Below the pieces are notes generated by a model. The model worked only from the letters and a program-made list of their open reading frames with translations. It did not search any database and was not told where the DNA came from. Positions 36,343-47,236 of a stretch of DNA of 64,000 bases are shown here, in pieces; positions within the stretch are counted from its first letter, which is position 1; each line of letters begins with the position of its first letter. Origin of the DNA: Zymoseptoria tritici IPO323. Its lineage: Eukaryota > Ascomycota > Dothideomycetes > Mycosphaerellales > Mycosphaerellaceae. The position numbers and the translations under genes are program-made. Where the stretch lies: NCBI RefSeq assembly GCF_000219625.1, contig NC_018217.1, forward strand, positions 248,001 to 312,000. Reading direction: 5' to 3'.

Positions 36343-37464
36343 GCCCATCTTACATCGCTTTTTGTGAGCGCCGCGGCGCTGGGAGTCGTCCACAAGAAGA
36401 CAAGCGGAAGCGGAAGCTGGGCGTTTCCCATGTCTGGCACTCGGTGGCGGAGCAAGTTGTCGGTCGACCTCGGCTGAACAAGCAGAAAGAGAGATGAGAG
36501 AGGTTATTGTAGGTGGGTAGTCATACGAGGATTGCCACAAATACCATCTGTATACCACTACCAGGTGCAAAAGTTTGCCTCGGTCAGGTAGTAGTGTGTG
36601 CCTCAGGCCGCACACAAGGTTCGTTCAGCAAGACATCGAGAGCCTTACCTGCGCCTTCATTTGCCATGCTTCTGGCATGGCACTGAGCATCCGCATCATC
36701 ATCGATTTCGGCTCCCCGACCTTCATAAGTCTCCGTTAGGTAAGGAAATCTCCTACATGGCGTCCTGCTTACGCAAAGGCGTCAGAATCTCGAATCTCCA
36801 GACGGTCCATGGAGGTATACCATGCTCATTCAGCTGCAGGAGATACAGAAGCTCTGAGACGTGCAGTGCTCGATCCTGTCCACTCACTCGAGCCAAGGAC
36901 GGAGACCAATCAGCGACTGCTGCCGAGCCAGTAGCAGTAGCCTGACCTTCAACCACCGAGCCTTCTCTGCTACATGAGATCTCTTCAGCGACTCGAGCTC
37001 CATCTTGCATCGATGGCGTCGGCAGCCGAATCAATTGGAACTACTCAAGCGGTATCGGACCGAGACTGCCGCGGAGAAATGGCCGGACCAGCATGTCCTG
37101 CGAGACGCACGCGAAAGCTGAATGTATTTTCCAGGTACAGTATGCCACTGCCCTGTTGACTATGGATGTGCTGCTGCGTTGGATGCCTGATGACCGAAGC
37201 AGCAAGCAGCGGTCGGTGCCGGAATCGTCATCCGGACCGGACCCATCAGGGGTGGCTCCGGAGTCCCGCCACTTTCTTGTAGACCAATGCACATTTCGGT
37301 CACCGGGCTCAAGACCCCAACTACGATTGGGAACCCGGAGCACGTAGGACGGCAACTTGTCGCTTCTCCGCCTGTCCGGGCCGGACGTCGTCCAAGCGGT
37401 TGGTCCCCTGTCAAAATCTCGAGTCCACGGTCGAGCGGACAACAAACCCTCGCGCCCCAGGTCG
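36343..37464. promoter_or_regulatory. Intergenic region upstream of acyltransferase
   Basis: No convincing gene is seen. CGGACCG occurs at 37056-37062 and 37233-37239, matching the motif of the two divergent promoters, and CGGGCCGG lies at about 37377. Short ORFs on both strands look random. Confidence 0.5.
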
Positions 37465-38875
37465 ATGACACTCATCCATCATAAAGATCAGCGAGTCTTC
37501 CTCGGTACCTCTACCCCGAACATACATCTATCTGCCAATCGATACAACCGACATCTCACCACCCGGAATTTGAGCCTCATGCATCTGTCAAACCTGGATC
37601 TTGTATCAATCCTGGTCGCTCAGCATGTCGTCGCCGCACTTGCAATCGGCTTCACGAAGCCAGGATCCCTCCTCCGCGCCATTTCTTTGCCCTTTTCGAT
37701 CGGCCTGGGGTGGCTGTCCATAGCCTCTGCAAAGAGCAGCCGGGATTCAATCACCAGAATCTTGGCTATGCTACCGCCCGCAGTAATGCTACATCATTTT
37801 ACTGTCGTCCTACTACGCCGATTCGACTTTGATTTTGCGGGACCACAGCCTCGCGACGTCGGAAAGAAGCAGAGCAGGTCACCTTTGCCGGATACGACAT
37901 GGCATCGCTTTACCTTTGGCTTGGCCGCGGCTACCAGCCGTCGGTATTGTGGACGGTCGTTCGAGGTCGATAATGTTCCACGTTTCCGGAAGGAAGATCC
38001 CACCTTTGTACCACCCAGGCGCCGTTTCCTGATCGACAGAGGGCTGCTATACTTGGCATTATACCTCTTCATAGACTGTCTTGAGAATCTGGCGCCAAGA
38101 AATCATCCAAGGACTTCGGAATCCTCACTCGATCTGTCCGACGGCGTTGACGTTTCAATGCTATATTCGCCGATCGGGCGAGTCGTGCTAGTGTTGATGA
38201 TGTGGGGGGTTGGACTTGGTTTCACGACAATAATCTTCGGTCTTCCAGGATACTTGCTTGTGCTACTAGGGCTATCAGAGCCGAAGCATTGGCGCCCTAT
38301 AGCCAACTTGGACCATGGTATACCGTTCTCGATCCGGCGTTTCTGGAGGTAAGTTTCAATAGCTAGGATTGGGTAATATGCACTATACTAACTACTGCAG
38401 CCACTACTGGCATCTATGCGTCAAAGATTCACTATATCAACCTGCAAAGTTCGTCGTAGACGACATGCTCTGCCTGCGCAAGAGGAGCGTTGCTCGAAGG
38501 TATACCCTTATATTCTTCACCTTTGCCGTTTCCGGTATACTCCACCTGTGGCTCGACTTGACCTTAGGTGTACCCTTCCGGGACTCTGGTTCTATGTTCT
38601 TCTTCTTGAGCCAGGCCGTTGCTATTATGCTAGAGGATGCTGTAATCTATACCTGGAAGGCTTGTACGGGACTAGCCAGCAAAGACGTTGCTGTTGGTAG
38701 TAACACAGGGTGGAAAACTTGGATCGGTCGCCTTTGGGTCGGTATAGTTTTGCTCTCTACTACGTCTGCCTGGACGGCGCCGATGATTCGACACGCAGGA
38801 CAAAGCGCTATGGTACCTTTCAGCGTGGTGAAGGTATTGAAAGCGTCTGCGGAAAACGGCTTCAATATTATGTAG
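37465..38875 (+). CDS. Membrane-bound O-acyltransferase, wax-synthase-like
   Basis: Exons 37465-38348 and 38401-38875 (intron GTAAGT...TACTAACTACTGCAG). Starting at 37465 gives 452 residues; the ATG at 37579 gives 414 and opens directly with the first membrane helix, so it may be the true start. Several hydrophobic segments are present. FWRSHYWH spans the splice site and matches the FW-x-x-x-WH motif of fungal wax-synthase-like MBOATs. VSGILHLWLD holds the presumed catalytic histidine. Relatives in fungal clusters O-acetylate or acylate hydroxyl groups of terpenoids and polyketides at the ER membrane. It probably performs a late tailoring step. It is the last gene with the cluster motif upstream and marks the right border. 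Confidence 0.83.
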
Positions 38876-38991
38876 ACTATCTCGAGCTTGCCTCCTGCTC
38901 AGTCGCCCCGCAGAGACTCCCTAAATGTCGTCGGTCCGGCCTAAAGCATCGAGGCATGCGGCATGTCTTGCCTCGGGACCTCACTTCGACC

Positions 38992-40560
38992 TCATTGCTT
39001 GTTCAACTGCATCTTTTCCAGCTCCTTCATCATATCAGCGACCGTGGCAGTCGCCGGAAGCTGCAACTTTGCTAAGGCGTCTCGCACCGCCTCGAAGTCG
39101 ATGGCAGTGGAGTCTAAGTCGGTAAGAAGCTGGACACTCGCCGAATCTGCGCCAACAGCATTAGCTTGCCGGAACAAATCCGAGTTGTACACAAGGTCAT
39201 CACCATGGCGGTGCACGCCAGCGTGCGCGCTACCCACTCGGCGACACCTACGTTCCGCAAGGAAGATCACAGCTCGTCCGATCCACAAGAGGAGAAAGTT
39301 CACGTACCCTGGCGGCAGGAAGCTTTCGGACAGCTTCTCGGCTCTTTCTCCCACGGGTAGATTCAAGGCTTCGGACATCAACATGTCGACCAGATCTTCT
39401 TGGGACTTGGAAATGACGGATGATGAACCGAAGAACATTGCGCTGAAGTGGTCCATGACCTCCTCCGTGGGCTTGTGCTCCGCTAGAGAGAACTCGTTGG
39501 GATTGACGAATGTCGGGGCCTTGAAGCTTTCGAGAGACAAGTCTAGAGCGACCGCGATGGCCGTCCCGGGGAGGTGGAGGTCGTCATTCGTGCTAAGTTC
39601 ACGGATCCTGGACCAATGGTGGTGCTCACGAAGGTACTCTTCTTGGGTGGTGAGTACTTCCGTGCTAACCGCCAGCTCGATCTCGTCCTCTGGTTGAAGG
39701 GTGCGTTGTTTGCAGGTAGGGCAATTTACAGCTTTGCACTGGTCCACCCTCAGATTGTGGAGCGTGTCTTCCCACATGGATTGAGCATGGCCACAAGGCA
39801 ACATCACATGGAGATCTCCTACTCCCGGATATCCGAACGGCGGCTGAAACGGGTGAAGTCGACTGCAGAGAACTTCCAAAACGTTGGTCCTCATCTTGGT
39901 TGCCCATCGGACGTTCCAGCTGTTTTCCTCGGCTTCGACGATGTCCGTATCTGGATAGCACTTGATCAGCTCTTCCCGGATATGGTAAACCGCACGATCG
40001 CTAGCGCGCTGCTCGAGGTGCTGCATCGTGTTAATCCACTGATGGGCTCCTGCATGCTCCATCAGATACTTCCAAGAGTCCTCACCAATCACAAAGTACA
40101 CGGTCGAGGCCTGTCCTTGCTGATACCAAGTCGTCAGGCGACACCTGTGTCGCCTTTCGCCTCGTGCTTCGTCAAAGAACGCCGCAAATTCAAGCGTGGA
40201 CTCACCCGGAGCATCTCGCAGATTCATGATTGCATCCACGAGGTTATCGAGAGCGACGTGGTAGAACCGTGGCAGTCGTGTGACTCCAGACGAGAGGACC
40301 GCATAGAACCTGGTACTGATCAGGCCGAACGTAGTACGATCTGCTGGAGGTCGAGTGCGGTGCTGGACGTGCAGCGGAGGTTCGAGCGCGGGCTTGTTGT
40401 CTCCGATCAGAGCGATCGAGTACTCAAAGTGCAGGACGTGTCCTCCATGCTGATTGGAGTCTTGATGCGCGCATCGAGCGATCGAATCTTTGGACGACAT
40501 GACTTGTGGTGGGAGGATGTTTGGTTGGATTTTTGAATGTCGCGCGCTGCTCCCGTTCAT
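38992..40560 (-). CDS. Uncharacterised protein with degenerate RING-like zinc motif, paralogue 1
   Basis: A single exon encodes 522 residues; an ATG at 40500 would give 502. I do not recognise a family. A central Cys/His cluster, LPCGHAQ followed about 20 residues later by CPTCKQR, looks like half of a RING or related zinc finger. The C-terminal part is helical and acidic. It is clearly related to the next gene: both have LHFEY near the N-terminus, a beta-rich middle, ERASDRA-type or DRASDRA helices, then the zinc cluster. The two lie head to tail and probably arose by tandem duplication. There is no sign of cluster membership; the CGG-W-CCG motif is absent upstream. Confidence 0.75.
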   Translation of the reverse strand: MNGSSARHSKIQPNILPPQVMSSKDSIARCAHQDSNQHGGHVLHFEYSIALIGDNKPALEPPLHVQHRTRPPADRTTFGLISTRFYAVLSSGVTRLPRFYHVALDNLVDAIMNLRDAPGESTLEFAAFFDEARGERRHRCRLTTWYQQGQASTVYFVIGEDSWKYLMEHAGAHQWINTMQHLEQRASDRAVYHIREELIKCYPDTDIVEAEENSWNVRWATKMRTNVLEVLCSRLHPFQPPFGYPGVGDLHVMLPCGHAQSMWEDTLHNLRVDQCKAVNCPTCKQRTLQPEDEIELAVSTEVLTTQEEYLREHHHWSRIRELSTNDDLHLPGTAIAVALDLSLESFKAPTFVNPNEFSLAEHKPTEEVMDHFSAMFFGSSSVISKSQEDLVDMLMSEALNLPVGERAEKLSESFLPPGYVNFLLLWIGRAVIFLAERRCRRVGSAHAGVHRHGDDLVYNSDLFRQANAVGADSASVQLLTDLDSTAIDFEAVRDALAKLQLPATATVADMMKELEKMQLNKQ

Positions 40561-41129
40561 CGTACGTATATATAGGGTCGCGGAAGCCAGTTTCTGGCCG
40601 CGAGAACCACAAGGCTATTGTCGATAATGGAACGACAAAAAGCGCGAAGCAACAAAGATAGTCCGCAGCCTTTGTGCTAGTAAGCCTCGACGATTGTGCG
40701 AGCGAAGCTGCTTCCGGCGCTTTGTCTTCGTTGGAGACAACGATGGCCAAACAGTCGTGGACAAAGATACTGCAGTCATACAACCAAGCATGCCAGCTTG
40801 CATGATCAGCGTTGGGAAAAAATTATGCGATCCCAATGAGAATTTTATTGTCAAACACAAGCTCCTACAATGTGGCAGCCCGGATATTCCGTCCAACACT
40901 TGCAAAGACGACTTCGACTGCTAGGTGGTTTCTAAATCACTGCCTGGGCGGGTGAGGTACGTCGCACTCTTCATATCGAGGCTCTGCTTGCTAACGGGAA
41001 CAGCGCTCTCGGCGGAAGTCTGGGCATCGGGTGGAAGTCAGCGGTATGGAAGTCCGGTCGAGGCGGTCTGTACGGATGTCGAGTAGATCGACATGGCCGG
41101 TGTATTGGTCTTCCAACGTCAACACGCCT
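40561..41129. other. Intergenic region between tandem paralogues
   Basis: It contains the promoter of paralogue 1 and the 3' end of paralogue 2. No RNA gene or repeat is seen. Confidence 0.45.
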
Positions 41130-42602
41130 CTATCTCTTGCCGTCCTTCCCAGCAAAACGTCTCTCTCCCATCATCAATCCCAGTAGCTCATCCGCCGCGT
41201 CTCGATCCAGCGTCTCCACATCCCTTTCTCGATAGTACTCCAACTTCGCAACCGCCCTCTCAAACCATCGCTGCAAAAACGCCGCGTAGCCAATCGGCAT
41301 CACGCTATTCAAGTCGTCGTCTTCATCCAAACCTGCTTCCACCCTCAGCTTGTTCTGCGCAGCTACAACCAGTAATTCAATCATCTGCTCTGGAATCATC
41401 GAGAATCTCTGCTCGTCTTGATGGAAGAGCTCGAAGAATCGCATCGTCACGATGGCCGTCTCTCTCGTTCCCGTCAAGCACAACTCGGCCGGTACCACGG
41501 ATTCCGGAACCTCGAGCGTCTCCAGAATCTCCTGTATCGTCTCTCTAATCTTCGCGTGTGAGATTTCGAACGGCTTGTTGTTGTTCGGCCACGAGGCTCG
41601 GATTTGAGCTGGAATCAGGGTCCAGCATTGTGCAGCAATCTTTGCCTTCAGTCGGAGCCTGCGGTCGTGTCGTTGCGCGATATGGCTCATGTCCTGATCG
41701 GTCAAGACAGGCTTGTGACATCCGTGACATTGGAACTCGACAGCTTCGGACTCGCTCATGGCGTTGATGATGTAGAACTCGCTGATGCCTGGGTTGAAGC
41801 AGCCGCAGGGAAGCTCGGCGCCGCGGCCGAGGCGCCAGATGATGCGATCGTGGAGGAGTTGGTTTGGAGATTGGAGCGTGATAGTATTCCAGTCGTCGGC
41901 GAACTGTTCGTCGTGCGCAAGAGATAGATCAGGATTGTGGGCAAAGAGGCGCTGGCGGACGTGGAGGTAGGCGCGATCGGAAGCGCGATCTGTCAGATCC
42001 TGCAAGAGGTAGAGCCATTCAGTAGCAGGATCGTCTTGATTATCGCGGAGAAGATCAAACCACTCGGCAGCGGTACAGTTGAAGGTATGAGATTCGACGG
42101 ATGTGCCCCTGGCCGTGATCCAACGGATGCGAATGCGGGCGCGGTACTTGATGTCTTCATTTTCGTAGTATGCGACCAGCTCCAGGTTGCTGACTCCTGG
42201 AGCGAAATACAGCCGCTGGGCAGCTTCGATGAAGGAAGTGCATGGTTCGAAAATGGGCTCATGTGAGTCGGCCACAGTTGACAGTGTCTGGAGTTGGACG
42301 GAGAACGACAGGTTATCGGTATCCTGGTGGAACGCTCCAGCTCGTGGAGCTTCGCGGTATTGTAAGTTCTTCGGTCTGCTGAGGTATGGTGTGGCCTTCT
42401 TCGGGAGCAGGTTCATCGCAGGGTACTCGAAGTGGAGCTCGTGGTATGATCCGTGAGGGCCGACGGATCTCGTTTGGCTGAGGCTGGACGCGATGCTCGG
42501 ATTGCCCGTAGCATGTTCGTCTGACACCGGATCGTCGACTTTGACGCCCAGTCGATCAAGCGCTGCGATCATGTCTTGCGTATCCTTGTCGATGTTTGCC
42601 AT
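41130..42602 (-). CDS. Uncharacterised protein with degenerate RING-like zinc motif, paralogue 2
   Basis: A single exon encodes 490 residues from the ATG at 42602 (a TTG two codons upstream is not a start). It matches paralogue 1 along its length: LHFEYPAMN, NLELVAYYEN, LTDRASDRAYLHVRQRL, then the cysteine core ELPCGCFNPG and FQCHGCHKP. Paralogue 1 has CGH...CPTC; this copy has CGC...CHGC, so the metal ligands have diverged. The C-terminal third contains an acidic DEDDD stretch and long helices. Function unknown; a protein-interaction or ubiquitin-related role would be a guess. Confidence 0.78.
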   Translation of the reverse strand: MANIDKDTQDMIAALDRLGVKVDDPVSDEHATGNPSIASSLSQTRSVGPHGSYHELHFEYPAMNLLPKKATPYLSRPKNLQYREAPRAGAFHQDTDNLSFSVQLQTLSTVADSHEPIFEPCTSFIEAAQRLYFAPGVSNLELVAYYENEDIKYRARIRIRWITARGTSVESHTFNCTAAEWFDLLRDNQDDPATEWLYLLQDLTDRASDRAYLHVRQRLFAHNPDLSLAHDEQFADDWNTITLQSPNQLLHDRIIWRLGRGAELPCGCFNPGISEFYIINAMSESEAVEFQCHGCHKPVLTDQDMSHIAQRHDRRLRLKAKIAAQCWTLIPAQIRASWPNNNKPFEISHAKIRETIQEILETLEVPESVVPAELCLTGTRETAIVTMRFFELFHQDEQRFSMIPEQMIELLVVAAQNKLRVEAGLDEDDDLNSVMPIGYAAFLQRWFERAVAKLEYYRERDVETLDRDAADELLGLMMGERRFAGKDGKR

Positions 42603-43616
42603 GGTCAAGAGACGGGCGCATCGAACGCGCGGTCTTTGAAACTGCTCTGGGTCGTTGGCTTTGAATGCTCGGATGCCTTGTTGTCCTCTCCTGATGAAGG
42701 ATCGGGTGGATTCTCGATTCGTGGAGCGTACCGTTCGTTGCGCTCTGAGAGGTCAGAAGCTTGTCGAATCTTTAAAGAAGCTGGTGTCATAGCATCGATC
42801 AGACGTTCTTATAAGATAGCAAGCAAGGCAGCATCCTTTGTCGCGTGACCTAACAGCTAGGAGTCGGAATGGCCTCAGGCTACAGTAAGCTTGAGTGGCC
42901 GAATGATTAAGTCGCGGGTGGCTCGCGTTTTGTTTGTGTTGATGTTGATCAGGTTGCTTCGAAGGTCTTCCAAATTATTTAAAGGCGGCGCAACGGCATG
43001 CCGGCATCGCGCCGACGATCCCTGTCAGTGAGCGCTGATCATCAGGTTAGGCGGTAGTGGGTTGACAATATGAAATTTCGCTGCCAGGGAGCAGAAGCGG
43101 TCGAGATAGGGGATGAAGGAGGAGCTGGCATGCGCCGGGCAGGGCGCAGTGGAGTCGAAGAGAAGCATGTACATCAGACTTACCGCCATGACAATGTCGA
43201 TTCTCCTGCTGCTCCAGACGTCTTCGGCATACTCGCCACGGTGCTGGTATCGCTTACGGATGCATGGCCTGACCTGCAGATTAGCAAGTTTTCGTACCTC
43301 CAAGACTGGCCATATAGCTCTGCCGTCGATCTAAACATGCCGGCGGGTCTTTCGTATGAGCAGCGCATGCTCGGACACCCGACGAGTTCAGGCCACGGTC
43401 TCGGTGGATGGTGACAACAATGAGAATGTGCTTCTTTAGCCTGACCTGCAGATCAGCAAGCTTTCGTAACTCCAAGACTGGCCAATATAGCTCTGCTGTC
43501 GATATGAACACGTCTCCGGTCCATCCATATGCACAATATCCCAACTCTTGTAACGCCTGTACACCTTGCTCCTTTCCAAAATATGCAACCTCGATCCTGA
43601 ATGCCGCACAGAGGCA
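42603..43616. other. Intergenic region with a 73-bp degenerate direct repeat
   Basis: A segment starting GCCTGACCTGCAGAT is present at 43267-43339 and again at 43439-43512, about 85 percent alike and 172 bp apart. Both lie beyond the 3' end of ARL1. Open frames here are short and unlike proteins. Confidence 0.6.
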
Positions 43617-44238
43617 TCATGAGTTCTCGCCCACAGTTTGCTAGAGATTCGTCAGCACAGTCCGCCATGACACTTTCACACTTCTCCGCCCATTCAATCC
43701 ATCCAAAACAACTCACCACAAGCCAATCCATCCCCTCCGTGACACCCTTCCCCGTCACAGCACTACACGCCATAATACTCCAATTCCGATCCTTCAACTC
43801 CCCCAACTTCAACGCCTCACTGATATCCCCCGCCCCTTTCGCCCCGGGCTGATCCTGTTTATTCGCGAAAACCAACAACGCCGCATCCCTCAACTCATCC
43901 TCGTCCAGCATGGCCTTCAACTCCTCCTGCGCAGTATGTAACCGCTCCACATCCGTGCTATCAATCACAAACACCACCGCCGCCGTGTTGGCGTAATAGC
44001 ACCGCCAGTACGGTCGGATAGAAGTCTGGCCGCCGAGATCCCAGACGTTGAAGGCGAGGTTGCGGTACGTCACGGATTCGACGTTGAAGCCGATGGTGGG
44101 GATTGTGGTTACGACTTCGCCGATTTTGAGACGGTAGAGGAGGGTGGTTTTGCCGGCGTTGTCGAGGCCGAGGATCAGGATGCGGATTTCTTTCTTGGCC
44201 CAGAGGAGGCGGCTGAACATGGAGAGGGCGCCTCCCAT
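43617..44238 (-). CDS. ARL1: ARF-like GTPase Arl1
   Basis: Exons 44238-43717 and 43640-43617 encode 181 residues. The last exon has only 24 nt and ends the protein with QTVGENS, as expected for Arl1; reading past the first exon without splicing gives a spurious tail. Gly2 can be myristoylated. GTP-binding motifs: GLDNAGKTT (24-32), PTIGFNVE (switch I), WDLGGQ (switch II), NKQD and CSAV. Arl1 acts at the trans-Golgi, recruiting GRIP-domain golgins and ARF-GEFs for vesicle traffic. Very strong family match throughout, with switch residues intact. Confidence 0.96.
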
Positions 44239-44960
44239 TTTGGCGGGTGTTGTTTGGGAGGTTTGCCGGGGATGGTTGTATTGCTTTTGCGGGAGGGTTG
44301 AGGGGGGAGTGAGAGATACTGGACTTGGCTCGGGTGGATCGTGAGGTGACTGCGAGAGGATACGGTATTGGCGAAGTATAGACGGTAGTACTGCTGGAAA
44401 GAAACAAGAGGTGTGAGGCTCCCTTTCACATGTTCGTGTCCCGTTTTAGGACGTCAGAGCGAGCATTCTTTGTCATCAATTTAGCGGCGAAATCGTAGAC
44501 TCCCGCGGGGAAAGCTGCCAAGTCTTTACAACCATGTCGATGCATCTTTTCTTTTCTTCTCTCAAACATCCAACAAAACAATTTCGTCAAACAGAATGTC
44601 CTTCGCTCGAGTTCGGCATGCCTGCTGAACGGTATGTCGCAAGGAAGGCGGCACCGCTGAGTGGCATCTCGCCAGACATCGCCGGGCTCCTCAGCAGAAT
44701 CACCACAATCAGGTAAGCCAGCGCAGTCTCTTCCACCCTCACACTTCCCACCCTCGAATGATGCTACCCATTCAAACCGAAAAACTCTTGATCTCTATGA
44801 GAGCCAATTATCAAGCTCAACAGTCTGACTCCAATCCTTCACACCTCTGCAATCCACCAGACGAATCTCGACGTGCAAAAAGCTAACCGAAGGTTTCAGG
44901 TATCATTCATCTCATTCGTGACATTATCTAGTTCTATACACTTTCAATGCAAGACCTCAT
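44239..44960. other. Intergenic region, possible small ORF only
   Basis: A 60-codon frame on the + strand (44534-44716) ends at a good splice donor (CAG/GTAAGC), so a small spliced gene is conceivable, but there is no family match and no convincing second exon. The rest holds the ARL1 promoter and the reductase 3' end. Confidence 0.35.
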
Positions 44961-46038
44961 CTACGCACCCACAGCCTGCAGACTCTTCACCGTGTCGACA
45001 ATAGCCTGATCGAAGCTGCGCCATTTGATACCGAGTACTTCCTCCGCGCGCTTGCTGTTGACCTGGTAAATGCCCTCCTTGGGGTAGTCACCGCCCTTGG
45101 ATCCGTCGAGCGCTGGAAGCTTATCCTTCAAGTCTGGGTAGCCCTTCGCAATCGCCTTGGCAATCTCCAAGTTGCTGAAGTGTCCCGCCGTGATGAAGAA
45201 GCGCTTGTTTGCAGCATCCTCTTTCTCAGCTGCCAGCACGTGGCACAATGCCAAATCTCTCACGTCGACCCAGATGAAGGTGCCAGTAGGAGGGATCTCG
45301 TCCTTGTACTTGCCGAGCATGGTGTCGCGGATTCGCTGGTTGGAGGTGTTGAGGGCGTCGAGAGAGTTCAGGTAGTGAACGATAGGTCCCAATACAAGCG
45401 GCGGGCACATTGTTGCGATGGTGAAGTTGGGCTTCTCCTTCTCGACAAAGTCCCATGCTGCACGCTCGGCAAAGGTCTTGCTTGCACGGTAGCCGGCGGC
45501 TGGGTCCTTGAGCGCGTCCTCCAAAGTCATTGGGTTCCAGTCGTCCTCCGAGTAGACGTGACCGGGCCATGTTCCCTTGGATGGATTGACGATGCTGGCG
45601 AAGGAGGAGGTGATGACCACACGCTTAACGGTGGGTGCATTCTTCTTGATCGACTTCAGGATTCCCTCGGTGCCAATGACAGCCGGATCGAGGAGTTCCT
45701 TTTGCACGTCTGTGACGTTGAAATGGAACGGCTGTGATATCAATCAGCATCACTTCTTGCCATTGCTTGTCCTATTATGTCCTTACCGACGCAGTGTGAA
45801 TGACAGCCTCGAATGGTGGGTCAGAGACGATGGCCTTGTCGAAAGCACCCTCCTGGGCGACATCCTCAACTAGAGCGAAGTCGAGCTTGTCCTTGCCGTA
45901 CTTGGAGTGTGCGGCCTTGATCTTGTCTGCCTTCTCTTGCGAACGAACGGTGGTGACGACAGAGTGGCCACGCTCGAGGAGATCGTCAAGGACGTGGGCG
46001 GCGATGAAGCCAGAGCCTCCAGAAAGTAGGACACGCAT
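44961..46038 (-). CDS. NAD(P)-dependent epimerase/reductase (dihydroflavonol-4-reductase / Gre2-like)
   Basis: Exons 46038-45787 and 45731-44961 (intron GTAAGG...CACAG) encode 340 residues. It is an extended SDR: the Rossmann loop GGSGFIAAH starts at residue 7, HTAS follows, then the catalytic VITSSFAS and YRASK (Tyr/Lys pair), and FIWVDVRDLA typical of the DFR/Gre2 group. Yeast members reduce methylglyoxal and other carbonyls; plant members reduce dihydroflavonols; the substrate here is open. An upstream in-frame ATG at 46146 would add a 36-residue leader, which I regard as 5' UTR. It lies 6 kb outside the cluster and is not obviously part of it. Confidence 0.92.
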
Positions 46039-46582
46039 GTTGTATGTGCAAGTGGTGTGGAAGTGATTGGTGAGGTTGTGAGATGGGTTGATGAGAGAGG
46101 AGTGCTTCGATGGGCCATGGAGAGGTCTAAGTAGCTGGCGTAGCATTGCCTAAATGCAGTGGGTATGTCATCGACCGCACAGTTCCTCGTTACCTCCGGA
46201 GCTCGACGTGTTTCGGGAGCTGCAGCATCTCAAATACGTTACTGTTTGGTCCATTGACCGTGATGTCATTGTCAAAGGACGGCGTTGATGACCGCTGATC
46301 GTCCACAACCATGGCGGGCCAACGGCAGTGGTGAAGGATGAGAACAAACATGTTCATCGAAGAAGCATGACAGCGCGGTGTTCATGCACATCGGAGGATG
46401 CAATGGGAGCAGGGATCGGATAGAACTAAATGAATAAAAGAGCATGAGACACAGCCACGGGAGCACGAGCTCGACTGCCGCGTCTGGGCGACGAGTCTTA
46501 TCACGGGCACTGAAGCAACGTAGATCTCGCCGTGCCAACTCTCCAATACAAACCAACGAGCATCCCTCCAGCACACGCAATA
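46039..46582. promoter_or_regulatory. Divergent promoter of reductase and small membrane protein
   Basis: 544 bp between two divergent starts. No distinctive motif is seen, and an ORF at 46272-46616 on the minus strand looks random. Confidence 0.4.
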
Positions 46583-47236
46583 ATGTCTCACAACTTCGCA
46601 CCATACCAGGCTTCACCTCCAGAGTCCGTACGAGCTAAATCGCCTCCTCCAGCACGCACATCCATCGACTCTTCCCGACCTCAAGCAGCCTCTCACACGC
46701 GCAACATCTCCGCCGTCTCGAACGCGTCTGATCCATGGGCAGCAGCGCGAGCTCAACGCCTACCGTCACCTTCACAATACGCCGATGAAGACGAAGGATA
46801 CACAGATCTCGAGGGCGGGGGCGCGCGACCCTACAACAATCGATACAACGACTACATCGGCTCGACTGCATTGCAAGGAGCAGGACAGACCTCGACGTCC
46901 ATCTTTGAGACAAGTCTTGGGATACCGATACACGTCGAAGCGTGCTTGGCGTATTTGATACTTCCACCGGCGGGAGGTGTGGTGCTATTGCTGTTCGAGC
47001 ACAAGAGCGACTATGTGCGGTTCCACGCCTGGCAGAGCGCGTTGCTGTTTAGCACGATGTTCTTCATACATATTATATTCTCCTGGACGAAAGTTGTGAG
47101 CTGGATGCTGTTTGTGGTGGACATGGCTGCGATTGTGTATCTCGCGGCGGGTGCGTGGAGGAATGCGGATACGTTGGATCGTGTTGAGGTACCGTTTTTG
47201 GGAAGGCTTGCGAGCTCGTTTGTTGATGAGGAGTAA
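46583..47236 (+). CDS. Small membrane protein, UPF0132/DUF4870-like
   Basis: 217 residues, one exon, starting at the ATG 46583. The N-terminal 100 residues are polar, Ser/Pro/Ala-rich and probably disordered. The C-terminal half has about three hydrophobic helices, with ACLAYLILPPAGGVVLLLFE followed by VRFHAWQSALLF, a pattern of the UPF0132/DUF4870 group of small membrane proteins, whose function is poorly known. It ends with the acidic FVDEE. Probably an endomembrane protein; a precise role cannot be given. Confidence 0.8.
   Translation: MSHNFAPYQASPPESVRAKSPPPARTSIDSSRPQAASHTRNISAVSNASDPWAAARAQRLPSPSQYADEDEGYTDLEGGGARPYNNRYNDYIGSTALQGAGQTSTSIFETSLGIPIHVEACLAYLILPPAGGVVLLLFEHKSDYVRFHAWQSALLFSTMFFIHIIFSWTKVVSWMLFVVDMAAIVYLAAGAWRNADTLDRVEVPFLGRLASSFVDEE

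Noticed and set aside
44534..44716. Small + strand ORF ending at a good splice donor
   Set aside because: No family resemblance and no convincing downstream exon; kept only as a remark on the intergenic region.
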